A stretch of DNA of 64,000 nucleotides from Spirochaetes bacterium ADurb.Bin218 (lineage in GTDB: Bacteria; Spirochaetota; UBA4802; UBA5550), in contig MWCI01000003.1 in NCBI GenBank assembly GCA_002069965.1, forward strand, positions 31,432 to 95,431. Direction: 5' to 3'. The notes under the pieces are model-generated. The model saw only the letters and a program-made list of their open reading frames with translations, did not search any database and was not told the DNA's origin. The translations under genes were made by a program, and so were the position numbers. Shown one piece after another: positions 34,745 to 43,850 of this stretch. How positions within the stretch are numbered: the first letter of the stretch is position 1; each line of letters opens with the position of its first letter.

Positions 34745-35641
34745 ATGAGAGAATACGAAGTGATAATAATAGGGCAGGGTCCTGCAGGTTTATCTGCAGC
34801 GATATATACAGCAAGGGCTAATATAAAGACCCTTATACTTGGATGTGATCCAAAAATTGCAGGTGATTATGCAATAGACAATTATTTTGGATTTCATGAA
34901 ACAATCTCTGGAAAAGAGCTTATAGAAAGAGGTGTAGCTCAGGCATCTAAGTTCGGAGCAGAGATCCTCTGTGACAGAGTACTTTCTATTCACTTTGATG
35001 ATTCAGGAAAGTATATAGTCAAAACAGAAAGAGATGAATACAAAACATGTTCTGTAATTCTGGCCACAGGAGTTTCGCGTAAAAAGCCAGATATACCTGA
35101 TTACGAAAAATTTGATGGAAAGGGAATTTCATGGTGCGTAAGCTGTGATGGATTTTTCTTCAAAGACAAAAGTGTTCTTGTGGCAGGAGAAGGTAACTAT
35201 GCAGCAAATCAGGCAATTGAGTTAACTGATTATACAAGCAATGTAGCAATATGCACCCTCGGCAAAGAATCAACCATAAGCGCTGATTATCGCAAGCGAC
35301 TTAAGGATTTGAATATACCTGTAATTGAAAAATCAATAAGCAAGCTAATTGGTGATGATGTCCTTAAAGGGGTAAGATTTTCAGATGGAGAAGAACTGAA
35401 AGTAGATGGAATATTTATAGCCCTTGGAGATGCTTCTTCAACTGATTTTGCAAAGAGCCTTGGAATAATTACGGAGGGTAATTTTATTGTGGTTGACAAG
35501 GATATGAAGACAAATGCTCCTGGGATTTTTGCTGCAGGTGATTGCACTGGAGGATTTTTGCAAATCGCAGTGGCAGTTGGGGCAGGTGCCATAGCAGCAA
35601 GATCAGCCATAAGCTATGTTAAGGAAAGTTGCAGAAAATGA
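34745..35641 (+). CDS. Thioredoxin reductase-like flavoprotein, possibly ferredoxin-dependent
   Basis: The 298-residue protein has an FAD-binding GQGPAG start, a redox CVSC (C131, C134) followed by DGFFF, and the C-terminal APGIFAAGDC. The usual NADPH motif GGGDSA is replaced by GEGNYA (about 148-153), and no HRRxxxR follows. Loss of those features is reported for the ferredoxin-dependent flavin thioredoxin reductases of clostridia, so electrons may come from ferredoxin here. No thioredoxin gene lies beside it. An AGAGG site precedes the ATG. Confidence 0.85.
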   Translation: MREYEVIIIGQGPAGLSAAIYTARANIKTLILGCDPKIAGDYAIDNYFGFHETISGKELIERGVAQASKFGAEILCDRVLSIHFDDSGKYIVKTERDEYKTCSVILATGVSRKKPDIPDYEKFDGKGISWCVSCDGFFFKDKSVLVAGEGNYAANQAIELTDYTSNVAICTLGKESTISADYRKRLKDLNIPVIEKSISKLIGDDVLKGVRFSDGEELKVDGIFIALGDASSTDFAKSLGIITEGNFIVVDKDMKTNAPGIFAAGDCTGGFLQIAVAVGAGAIAARSAISYVKESCRK

Positions 35642-35644
35642 TTT

Positions 35645-38428
35645 TTATTTTTTTGCAGTAAATTTAAAAGTAATGCCTGTGGATGTAAGGCTAAAGGATG
35701 AAGAGAGATTTCTATATTTAAAGAGATTATTGATCTCATCAATAATAAATCCCTTTGAGCCTTCTTTTATCACAGGCAGGTTATAATAACCAAATTGGGT
35801 ATTAAAGATTTCGCCACTCTTTTTATCTTTTTCATATTTTCCACCGAGAGGGCAGGTGGTAATAAATCCAAAATTATTATATAGAACCTCCTGCAGTTCA
35901 TCGCTATTTTTTTCTGGATATAGCTCTGTCATGAGCTTTATTGTGCCAAAATTTTTCAGGCTCCTGTTTAGACCATCTTCAATGAAAGCCTTCAGAAAAT
36001 ACTCCTGGATATTCTTTTTATTGCCAAGGTTTAATTCAAGGCACAAGTTTGATTCATCCATAGATGTTTGTGCTGGTTTTTGTTCTTTGATTGCAGCAAT
36101 ATATTTTTCAGAGGTAGTTATATATAAGTTATTATCTCTGATCATTGTATGTATACGGATATTTAATGAGTTACCTACTGTGAGCTTGAGTATATTGATT
36201 TCATCACCACCTGTTGAGTATCGAAAGTTTTCTGCCTTAATTAAATTGCCTGAGTTCAATTTATTTGTTAGTTCCGCCAGCAAAGAGTTTGTAAAACTCT
36301 TCCCGGCTTTTTCATTTTTTAGTGGAATGGAGATCACTACAGGATGAAGTGCAAGCCAGATAAAAAATCCAGCTCGTGATTCGTAGTGACCATAGCTTTG
36401 TTGATCAAGTAAAATTTTAAGTGATGATGGATTAAAAACAATTGGATTTTCTCCATCACCAAAGGCAATTCGTATTTCCCCTGTAATTATATCCTTAAGT
36501 TCATTTTTCAGCTCTCTGTAGTCTATCTTTATTTTGTTTAACAGCAGATATTCATTGATTACTGCTGGATTTGCTTTAAAAGCAATCTCTGCAAGAAAGT
36601 CCTTTCCAGTAAAATGAGGATTTAACTGCATTGTTCCTTCTGTGGATATTGATTGGAGGAGTGAGAATAAGGGATTATTATCATTTTTTAATATAAATCC
36701 ATCTATCGATAAATCTGGATCAAATTTAACTCTAATTGCCATAGGCGAAAGAGTTGATTCAAAGTATGATTGAAAGTCGGAGAGAAATTCTTTATACTCA
36801 AGAGCTTCATTCTCTGATATCAACATATCATCTATATCAATACAGGGTGTCATCAATCCTCTCATGCCATATTCTTCACTTACAGAGCGGAATGTCCCAT
36901 CAATTATTTTTAGCCCCTGAAATTTTATAGAATTTGAAATTCCTTTAACTTCACAGTTTTTGATTAATGAAATGACTTCATAGGGGGATTTTGGTGAGGA
37001 ACCTGTCATGTTTCTGTAAAACACTCTCATGGCATTAGAAAGACTCCCAGGATCTCCTTTTTTCCTTTTGCTCTTTTTACCAGATTTTGTTTTTTTAGCC
37101 AGCTCCCTTTCAAAGCCAGACCATGATGTGAGCGTATCATCAGGTAGAGATTGAGCTATTGCAAATAGAGGATTTTCTTTTATTAGCTTAAGTTCGTTTT
37201 TTCTGGAATAATTTATTGCTGTGTCATCTGTAACAGACATTATTTCTGCAATTGAAGAGGGCATTTTATTCTTTATCTGGTAATAATAAATTGCATATTT
37301 TTCAAGTATTGCCATTCTGCTTGCTTCTTTGATTCTACGAGATTCCTGAATCTTAAGCACAGGAGATACAAGGTGGCGTATAAATAAATCTGATACATAG
37401 ATAAATATATCCTCTTTGTCTTTCAGTGATGGATATAATGTTCTTGAGTAGAGATAGTCCTTGGATTCTCCAAGAGATGGATGTCGTCCGAAGTTTGTTT
37501 CTATGATAGTTTCGCATGCTCCCTTTGAATTGCTGATAATTATTGTTCCATCTGGCAACACAAAAATAAAGGAGTGAATTTTTCTATAATCAGATGAAAG
37601 AATTTTTCCATTGATACCACAGAGTGTTATGTCTTTATCTTCAATTTTATAATTCTCAGCGATTTTTTTTCGAAAGGAGTTTAATACATAGCTAAAAGCC
37701 TTGCTATCAGAGGGTCTTATGATGAGAGAAATATCGCTCCCTTCAACTATGAAAGGGTCAGAACCAGTTATGATGAATTCATCAATCGTTGGGGTTAGTT
37801 CTTTGAGGAGGTCTCCATCAGGGAAGGCAATTTGTTTCAAGATTTTTTTTCTGGTTAAAAAATCTACAGCATATCCAGATGATAAGTAATTAAATAACTT
37901 TAGTTTGCTTTCAAGAAAATTAAGGCATTCCAGTAATTTCCCGGAGTTATTTATGCGGATATAATAAAATTCAGCAGGGACAGATCTATCTGATGCATAG
38001 ACAATGGCATTTTTGACCTTAACAGGTAATTTAAAGTTGTCGTTTATAGGTGATGGTAAGGATGCTGCAGAGATTTTAAAGCCTTTTTTGTCAGGTATTG
38101 TAATTGTCTCCAGTCTACGTGCTTTTCCTAAGTCAATCCATGAAGATAAGGCAGAGAGGGGATCGATTGCTTCGCTTTGAGAATCAAATTTATCTATTTC
38201 GTCAAGGAGTTCCTCTGGAGGCAATTCCCTATTTATTGTTTTCTTTTCTTCAAGGAGGGATAGAATTTCATCGCTGTAGCCTAAGAGATCTCCACCCAGT
38301 TCTCTCACTGCATTTAGCTTCGAAATGATTTCATTTTTTGGAATGTTATTGTTTTGGCCTGATATATTTTTGCTTCCATAGAATATGAGCAAAAATATAC
38401 AGGCAAGGCCATAGATTTTTTTATTCAT
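35645..38428 (-). CDS. Large exported protein of unknown function (DUF3352-like features)
   Basis: The 927-residue protein has a signal peptide (KKIYGLACIFLLIFYGSKNISGQ) and a long mixed alpha/beta body. Two segments recall pseudopilin-related proteins: IYYYQIKNKMPSSIAEI and a late TTCPLGGKYEKDKKSGE, the CPxGGxY pattern that I know from large DUF3352-type proteins. I do not know its role. It converges on the flavoprotein gene with only three bases between stops. It has an AGGA site. Confidence 0.72.
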   Translation of the reverse strand: MNKKIYGLACIFLLIFYGSKNISGQNNNIPKNEIISKLNAVRELGGDLLGYSDEILSLLEEKKTINRELPPEELLDEIDKFDSQSEAIDPLSALSSWIDLGKARRLETITIPDKKGFKISAASLPSPINDNFKLPVKVKNAIVYASDRSVPAEFYYIRINNSGKLLECLNFLESKLKLFNYLSSGYAVDFLTRKKILKQIAFPDGDLLKELTPTIDEFIITGSDPFIVEGSDISLIIRPSDSKAFSYVLNSFRKKIAENYKIEDKDITLCGINGKILSSDYRKIHSFIFVLPDGTIIISNSKGACETIIETNFGRHPSLGESKDYLYSRTLYPSLKDKEDIFIYVSDLFIRHLVSPVLKIQESRRIKEASRMAILEKYAIYYYQIKNKMPSSIAEIMSVTDDTAINYSRKNELKLIKENPLFAIAQSLPDDTLTSWSGFERELAKKTKSGKKSKRKKGDPGSLSNAMRVFYRNMTGSSPKSPYEVISLIKNCEVKGISNSIKFQGLKIIDGTFRSVSEEYGMRGLMTPCIDIDDMLISENEALEYKEFLSDFQSYFESTLSPMAIRVKFDPDLSIDGFILKNDNNPLFSLLQSISTEGTMQLNPHFTGKDFLAEIAFKANPAVINEYLLLNKIKIDYRELKNELKDIITGEIRIAFGDGENPIVFNPSSLKILLDQQSYGHYESRAGFFIWLALHPVVISIPLKNEKAGKSFTNSLLAELTNKLNSGNLIKAENFRYSTGGDEINILKLTVGNSLNIRIHTMIRDNNLYITTSEKYIAAIKEQKPAQTSMDESNLCLELNLGNKKNIQEYFLKAFIEDGLNRSLKNFGTIKLMTELYPEKNSDELQEVLYNNFGFITTCPLGGKYEKDKKSGEIFNTQFGYYNLPVIKEGSKGFIIDEINNLFKYRNLSSSFSLTSTGITFKFTAKK

Positions 38429-38450
38429 TTATTTCCTGCAACAGAAAGAT

Positions 38451-38576
38451 TTATATCTTAAAAATAGATACCTGCTTTTTTAGTTCCTCTGCCATGCCTG
38501 CAAGTGATTCTGCACTGCCTGCCATCTCTTCAGAATTAGCCGCAATTCCCTTACTTACTTTTTTAAATCGTAACAT
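38451..38576 (-). pseudogene. C-terminal scrap of a methyl-accepting chemotaxis protein
   Basis: Forty-one codons end in GIAANSEEMAGSAESLAGMAEELKKQ and a FKI-like terminus, the typical end of chemoreceptor signalling domains (ANSEEMA...LAGMAEELK...VSIFKI). Nothing upstream resembles the rest of a chemoreceptor. Together with the chemoreceptor-like N-terminus at 29080-29511, it shows loss of such genes here. The order on the strand rules out a simple split of one gene. Confidence 0.72.
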
Positions 38577-38790
38577 TACAAAAAATTATTTATATGGCAA
38601 TTATTTTTTTTAATTATGATTCTTAAAGATATATTTTAGTGTAATAAATGCTATCTTCAATATAGCCTTTCTTAGAACGTTCGATATATTGGAGTATTTT
38701 ATTCTATAAGAGAATTACTAATTAAGTTTTAATTAGAGTTGTAAATAATGTAAATGTTAAAATTTTTATTCATTAAAAATTTTTCTCTTG
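38577..38790. other. AT-rich intergenic stretch before znuA
   Basis: I see no gene here. It is AT-rich, with several T-runs, and leads into the operator. The znuA promoter must lie at its end, overlapping the palindrome. Confidence 0.4.
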
Positions 38791-38827
38791 ATTATTTTAA
38801 ATGCAAATGATTTGCATTTAAAATAAT
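38791..38827. promoter_or_regulatory. Zur/Fur-type operator before znuACB
   Basis: A 37-base inverted repeat, perfect except for its central base (38809), has the core ATGCAAATGATTTGCAT. It ends 19 bases before the znuA start, overlapping the likely promoter. Fur-family repressors bind such AT-rich palindromes, and zinc uptake genes make Zur the best candidate. Confidence 0.82.
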
Positions 38828-38845
38828 GACAGGAAAGGAGGAAAC

Positions 38846-39745
38846 ATGAAGTATTTAAAGTCTTTATTTTCTATAATTTTTTTATTATTCATATTTAGCT
38901 GTGGCAGTAAAGATGACTCTCAAAAGAATAAGCTCACAGTCGTTGTCACAATTTTGCCACAAAAATATCTTGTTGATCGCATTAGTGGTGGCAGGGTAAA
39001 TTGCTTTGTCCTTGTCTGTGAGGGACAGAATCCCCATTCCTATGAGCCAACAGCAAAACAGATAAGTGAAATATCACAGTCCAAAATATGGTTTCTCTCT
39101 GGTGTTGATATGGAGATTGCTCTTAAGGATAAGATAGCCTCAATCTCCAGAGGGCTTATGATTGTGGATATAACAGAGGGAGTTAATTTTAGAAGAACAG
39201 ATGCTCATGAACATGAAGAAGCTGAAAATGAACATCATCATAATTCTACCGATGCTGATAAACATATATGGCTTGGAAGAGAGCCCTTGAAGATTATGTC
39301 CAGGAGTATATTGCAAACATTAGTTTCCCTTGACAGTAATTCAAAAGATTTTTATGAAGAAAATTATAAAAAGCTGATAACTGACATTGATTCTGTATTT
39401 GAAGAGCTTAAGATAAAATTAGCTCCATTGAAAGGGAGAAAGGTTTTTGTTTATCATCCTGCCTTTGGTTATTTTTGTGATGACTTTGATATAAAGCAGG
39501 TTGCTATTGAAACTGGAGGTAAAGAACCTGATGCACGTTCCATTGCTAAGCTTATAAAGCTTGCAAAAGATGAGGGGGCTATTGCATTTTTTGTTCAGAA
39601 ACAATTCCCATCTCTTGCAGCAAAAAAGATAGCACAATCCATAGGTGCAGAAGTAGTAATGCTTGATCCTCTGTCGTATGATTTAATTGACAATCTTAAG
39701 CTTATGGGAGAGGCTTTAGCTAAATATGCTAATAAAGGTAAGTGA
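38846..39745 (+). CDS. znuA: Zinc ABC transporter, substrate-binding lipoprotein
   Basis: The 299-residue protein has a lipobox ending in FIFSC (C19), so it is anchored as a lipoprotein. Metal ligands of the ZnuA/TroA type are visible: H64 (NPHSYEP), H140 (DKHIW), H204 (VYHPAFGYF) and an acid near 274-279 (LDPLSYD). A His-rich acidic loop (HEHEEAENEHHH, about 121-132), typical of zinc-specific members, lies before H140. It has a strong AGGAAAGGAGG site and a Zur-type operator. Manganese is a less likely substrate because of the loop. Confidence 0.94.
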   Translation: MKYLKSLFSIIFLLFIFSCGSKDDSQKNKLTVVVTILPQKYLVDRISGGRVNCFVLVCEGQNPHSYEPTAKQISEISQSKIWFLSGVDMEIALKDKIASISRGLMIVDITEGVNFRRTDAHEHEEAENEHHHNSTDADKHIWLGREPLKIMSRSILQTLVSLDSNSKDFYEENYKKLITDIDSVFEELKIKLAPLKGRKVFVYHPAFGYFCDDFDIKQVAIETGGKEPDARSIAKLIKLAKDEGAIAFFVQKQFPSLAAKKIAQSIGAEVVMLDPLSYDLIDNLKLMGEALAKYANKGK

Positions 39746-39749
39746 GTAG

Positions 39750-40550
39750 ATGGATAGCAAAGACAGATCAGTAGTAGTTCGCTTTTCAGATGTTTCTTTT
39801 TCTTATGGTAACATTCCTGTTTTGCAAAATGTTACATTTCACATTCACCATGGGGATTTTGTTGCTCTTGTGGGTCCCAATGGTGCAGGAAAAACTACTG
39901 TTTTAAAGTTGCTTCTGGGTATTTACAGACCTCGTAGTGGGGCTATTGTTCTCTTTGAGGATTTTAATGGCAAATATTCTGGAAGAGATGCTATTGGCTA
40001 TGTTCCTCAGAGTTTTGAACATGACAGAGTTTTTCCTGTAACAGTTCGTGATGTAGTAGCCATGGGACGCCTTAAGAATTTTGCCAGAAAAATAACTTCA
40101 GAGGATCAGCAAGCTATTGATGAGGCCATATTAAAGGCTGACATTAAAGATTTAAGTCACAGGCTTTATTCAGAGCTTTCTGGTGGCCAGAGGAGGAGGG
40201 TCTTGCTTGCAAGAGCTCTTGCAAGTGATCCCTATTTATTGATTCTGGATGAGCCCTCTGCGAACATGGATGGGGAAAGTGAAAGCAGACTTTACAAGAC
40301 TCTGTCGGAACTTAAAGGGAAAAGAACGATTATCATAGTAACTCACGATCCAGAATTTGTTTCTCCATTAACTGATTATGTTTTGTGTCTTGGTGAGGGC
40401 TTAAAGAATACACAGGCGCGGACAGTTGTTTTGCATAAGACAGAGTTTGTCAGTGATACTACTAAATACAGCCTTTTTAATGGAAAGCTTAGTAGAGTTT
40501 TGCATAATGAAAAGATCTCAAACCCCTGTTGCTGTGAGGATAAAAAATGA
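39750..40550 (+). CDS. znuC: Zinc ABC transporter, ATP-binding protein
   Basis: The 266-residue ATPase has Walker A GPNGAGKTT, Q-loop VPQSFEHD, signature LSGGQRRR, Walker B LLILDEPSA and the H-loop VTHD. A C-terminal extension ends in NPCCCEDKK, a Cys-rich tail that may bind zinc. It starts four bases after znuA and overlaps the permease start by four bases (ATGA). Confidence 0.94.
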   Translation: MDSKDRSVVVRFSDVSFSYGNIPVLQNVTFHIHHGDFVALVGPNGAGKTTVLKLLLGIYRPRSGAIVLFEDFNGKYSGRDAIGYVPQSFEHDRVFPVTVRDVVAMGRLKNFARKITSEDQQAIDEAILKADIKDLSHRLYSELSGGQRRRVLLARALASDPYLLILDEPSANMDGESESRLYKTLSELKGKRTIIIVTHDPEFVSPLTDYVLCLGEGLKNTQARTVVLHKTEFVSDTTKYSLFNGKLSRVLHNEKISNPCCCEDKK

Positions 40551-41401
40551 CGGTATTAAATTTTTTTACTGATCCTGCACTGATCTTTTTGCGACATGCT
40601 ATTATTGCAGGGGTGCTCTCCTCTATTTTATTTGGAATTCTTGGAGCTATTGTAACTGTCAGGCGAATATCTGGACTTGCGGGTGCTATCTCTCACGCTG
40701 TCCTTGGGGGTATTGGTTTGTCTATGTTTTTTGCTTCAAAGGGGAAGTTGCTTTTTCTAACTCCTGTTACAGGAGCAGTTTTATTTGCACTAATAGCAGG
40801 GATTGTAATTGGAGTTGTCTCCCGGAAGGCAAAACAGAGAGAAGATACAGTCATAAATGCCATATGGGCCATTGGCATGAGCATAGGAGTTCTATTTCTG
40901 GCAAAGACCCCTGGCTATGTAGATCCAATGAGTTATCTCTTCGGGAATATACTCTTAATTTCTGAAAGCGATTTAATACTTCTGGCAATTTTAGATGTCA
41001 TTGTAATTTTTCTTAGCTGGAGATTTTATCCTCAAATAGTAGCAAGCTCCTTTGATGAGGAATTTGCAAGAGTAAGGGGAGTGAATACTGATTTAATTTT
41101 TTTTGTGATTCTTGGAATCACTGCAATATCTGTAGTTTTGCTGCAAACTGTTGTTGGTATAGTTATGATAATAGCGATGCTAACACTTCCATCGGGAAGT
41201 GCATCCTATATAGCACGCAGTCTGGCAGCTATGATACTTCTGGGTATATTATTCTCATTAGCCTTTATAATGGCGGGAATTTTTGCAAGCTGGCAAACAG
41301 ATACACCGGCAGGGGCTATGACTGTTGTTATTGCAGGTGGATTTTTTTTATTGTTTTCTGTTGCAAAAAATATATTCAATCGATTAAGAAAATTTCTTTA
41401 A
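40547..41401 (+). CDS. znuB: Zinc ABC transporter, permease
   Basis: The 284-residue protein has about eight membrane helices and the ABC-3 permease pattern (FGILGAIVTVRRISGLAGAISHAVLGGIGL near the start, a conserved cytoplasmic loop contacting ZnuC, and FDEEFARVRGVN). It completes the ZnuACB importer. No clear terminator follows; 180 AT-rich bases lead to the next operon. Confidence 0.93.
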   Translation: MTVLNFFTDPALIFLRHAIIAGVLSSILFGILGAIVTVRRISGLAGAISHAVLGGIGLSMFFASKGKLLFLTPVTGAVLFALIAGIVIGVVSRKAKQREDTVINAIWAIGMSIGVLFLAKTPGYVDPMSYLFGNILLISESDLILLAILDVIVIFLSWRFYPQIVASSFDEEFARVRGVNTDLIFFVILGITAISVVLLQTVVGIVMIIAMLTLPSGSASYIARSLAAMILLGILFSLAFIMAGIFASWQTDTPAGAMTVVIAGGFFLLFSVAKNIFNRLRKFL

Positions 41402-41581
41402 TAAAATCTTTTCTTTTGCTCCTTAACTATCTTAATAATAGTTGCAATTTTTAACTCTGCACTTTAAAAGGACAAAAATTTTAATTTTTTTAACAAAAAA
41501 TATCAAAAATGGATTATATTTATATATATAATTAACTTTAAAAATATTAAAAATACAGTGAAAAAATAATGTAGAGGTCCT

Positions 41582-42355
41582 ATGGATAGGTTAAAGGAAT
41601 TACAACAATGGAGTTATTATGAATTCAATAGAAAGCTCTTTGTTGAGCCATCTTCCAGACATCAGCTTTTAATAGATAAGATTTCGGATGTTGTAAACAC
41701 CTATAACCCCAGGGTTATTGTTAAGGCAGGATTGGGTAGCGACGATTTGTTGCTAAGGCTTGTTGATATGTTCCAGGGAACTATTTTTCTTGTTGTGGAA
41801 CCTTCATGGGAGGTTATATCAGATTTTATTCAAAGGCATAAGGATAATGAATATATCAAAAACATAAACTTTGTTAATGGAGATTTCAAGAATTTCCCAA
41901 TAGATTATTATGCTGCTCATTTGATAATATCCATTGATAATCTTGATGTTCAAGAAACAGCTCCTGTAATTGAAGAATTCAGAAGAGCTTTGCAATTTGA
42001 TTCTCATTTACTTCTGGCAGGTATTGTCCTTGATGATGATGATATTGATGGGGTTTTTGACGATTTCCTTAGGGGGATTTTCCCATTGCATAATGATTTT
42101 TACATTAGAGAAGATCTTAAAACCTTTTTAAATTTGAAAGAGTTTTCTTTTATAAAAGGCAAAGATGAGTTTTTTGAATATTCAATTGATGATATAATTA
42201 ATCATGTACGTGAATTATATGGCAATCATAATTTTGATGTGGAGCAATTTATTGAAGATAACAAAGGAACTTTTATTGATCTCTATCAGATGAATAATAG
42301 AAGGGTAACATTGCCTTATTTTACTGGACTTTTTATGAGGAGAAGAACTCCGTAG
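41582..42355 (+). CDS. Methyltransferase-like protein of unknown specificity
   Basis: The 257-residue protein shows a Rossmann-like core (VIVKAGLGSDDLLLRLVDMFQGTIFLVVEPSWEVI, then NINFVNGDFKNFP and LIISIDNLDV), resembling SAM-dependent methyltransferases. The glycine motif is degenerate (AGLGSDD), so it may not bind SAM. It begins an eight-gene plus-strand unit up to 46546 with short spacings. It has a GAGGT site. Confidence 0.7.
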   Translation: MDRLKELQQWSYYEFNRKLFVEPSSRHQLLIDKISDVVNTYNPRVIVKAGLGSDDLLLRLVDMFQGTIFLVVEPSWEVISDFIQRHKDNEYIKNINFVNGDFKNFPIDYYAAHLIISIDNLDVQETAPVIEEFRRALQFDSHLLLAGIVLDDDDIDGVFDDFLRGIFPLHNDFYIREDLKTFLNLKEFSFIKGKDEFFEYSIDDIINHVRELYGNHNFDVEQFIEDNKGTFIDLYQMNNRRVTLPYFTGLFMRRRTP

Positions 42356-42358
42356 ACT

Positions 42359-43126
42359 ATGAGGTTTATTTTAAAATTATTCATTGTATATACTCTGCTT
42401 TTGATTCCTGTAAGTTTTAGCATGGCTCAGCAGATTACTGAAGTTGAGATTACTGCTCAGACTATACTTGCGCGAGTCGATAGATTTATGCAATATGCTG
42501 AAGGTGAGCTTGAGGGAAGATTGAAGCATATTTACCCAGATGGGCGTGCCTTTATAGTTGACTTCAATGGAAAGATTGATAAAAATAATTTTTTATTTAC
42601 CTTCATAAGTCAGTCAAGAGGTGAGAGCTTAAAGGTTCTTTATAATTTCGGCGGTGAGGATATATGGGTCTATAATATTCATGCTCTAAGGATGTTCCAT
42701 AAAACTGGAATTGACAAATACGATTCTCTCCTTTCTACTAATTTTTCATTTATAGATCTATCCAATTCTGATTTTCAAACCAATTACAATGCACGTGTAA
42801 CAGGAACCGTCAAGATCAAAGGAATCGATTGTTATAAACTTTATCTTGAACCGCTATTTCCTGAGAGTATGTATGGTGCTATTACAATGTATGTTTCAGT
42901 TGATAAATTTCATCCCTTGCGTATTGACTATCACGATAGGGACAAGGTTATTTTTAAGTTTTTAACTCTTGCAAAGGTTATGGAAAATGGGGGCAAAAGC
43001 GTCCCTCTGCGTTACGATATGCTCAATATCAAAGAAGGCACAGTGACTATTTTAACTTTTACAAGATTTGATGAGAGCATAAAATACAAACCTGATATTT
43101 TTAGACCAGAGAAATTAGGGGAATAA
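42359..43126 (+). CDS. LolA-like outer membrane lipoprotein-sorting protein
   Basis: The 255-residue protein has a signal peptide (about 1-23, ending FSMAQ) and a beta-rich body of the LolA/LolB fold used by the outer-membrane lipoprotein-sorting family (ILARVDRFMQYAEGELEGRL, GEDIWVYNIHALRMFHKTG, DCYKLYLEPL, TMYVSVDKFHPLRIDY). It would carry or sort lipidic molecules in the periplasm. It is distant from classical LolA. It starts three bases after the methyltransferase-like gene. Confidence 0.82.
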   Translation: MRFILKLFIVYTLLLIPVSFSMAQQITEVEITAQTILARVDRFMQYAEGELEGRLKHIYPDGRAFIVDFNGKIDKNNFLFTFISQSRGESLKVLYNFGGEDIWVYNIHALRMFHKTGIDKYDSLLSTNFSFIDLSNSDFQTNYNARVTGTVKIKGIDCYKLYLEPLFPESMYGAITMYVSVDKFHPLRIDYHDRDKVIFKFLTLAKVMENGGKSVPLRYDMLNIKEGTVTILTFTRFDESIKYKPDIFRPEKLGE

Positions 43127-43127
43127 G

Positions 43128-43847
43128 TTGCCACAGTTTTTTATTAGCAAAAGAGATATAATTGATGGAAGCGTCAAGATTACAGGTGAGGACTTTCATC
43201 ATTTATCCAAGGTAAGAAGAATTAAAATTGGTGAAAATATTTTACTTCGCTGTGAAGATGGAAATGCCTTTGATGCTGTTGTTTCAGATGTAGGCAAAGA
43301 CTGGATAGTTGCAAAAATATATTCAGAGGCTATTTCTTTGCAAAAGAATATACCAGAGATTACCCTTTATCTGGCAATATTGAAATCTGGAAATTTTGAT
43401 TTTGCTATTCAAAAGGCAGTTGAAATAGGGGTCAGTAAAATTATCCCGCTTATTACAGAGAGAACTGTTGTCCCAAGGGAAAAGGCAGATAATCATAAGC
43501 TAACTCGATGGAATAAAATAGCTCTGGAGGCTGCAAAGCAATCATTAAGAAGCTCAATTCCACAGGTCATGTCTCCTGAGTTTTTTATGGATATTATAAA
43601 AAGAGATCTCAGTGATTACAGAGTTATCTGTCATCCTGGGGCTACTGTTGATATGAGAGATTTTTTTAAAAATAATCTTAAAGGGTCCATAGCGCTTTTA
43701 ATCGGGCCGGAGGGTGGATTTTCTCATGAGGAAATACAGTCAGCCCTTGATTGTGGCTGGAGAGCTTTGAATCTTGGACTCACTCACCTGCGGGCAGAGA
43801 CAGCAGCAATAGTTATTCCATCAATTGTTATCTATGAGTGGAGTTAA
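43128..43847 (+). CDS. rsmE: 16S rRNA m3U1498 methyltransferase RsmE
   Basis: The 239-residue SPOUT enzyme methylates U1498 of 16S rRNA. It has an N-terminal PUA-like domain (GEDFHHLSKVRRIKIGENILL) and the knot motifs LLIGPEGGFSHEE and LGLTHLRAETAA. It starts with TTG one base after the LolA-like stop codon, so it is coupled. Confidence 0.93.
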   Translation: MPQFFISKRDIIDGSVKITGEDFHHLSKVRRIKIGENILLRCEDGNAFDAVVSDVGKDWIVAKIYSEAISLQKNIPEITLYLAILKSGNFDFAIQKAVEIGVSKIIPLITERTVVPREKADNHKLTRWNKIALEAAKQSLRSSIPQVMSPEFFMDIIKRDLSDYRVICHPGATVDMRDFFKNNLKGSIALLIGPEGGFSHEEIQSALDCGWRALNLGLTHLRAETAAIVIPSIVIYEWS

Positions 43848-43850
43848 TCT

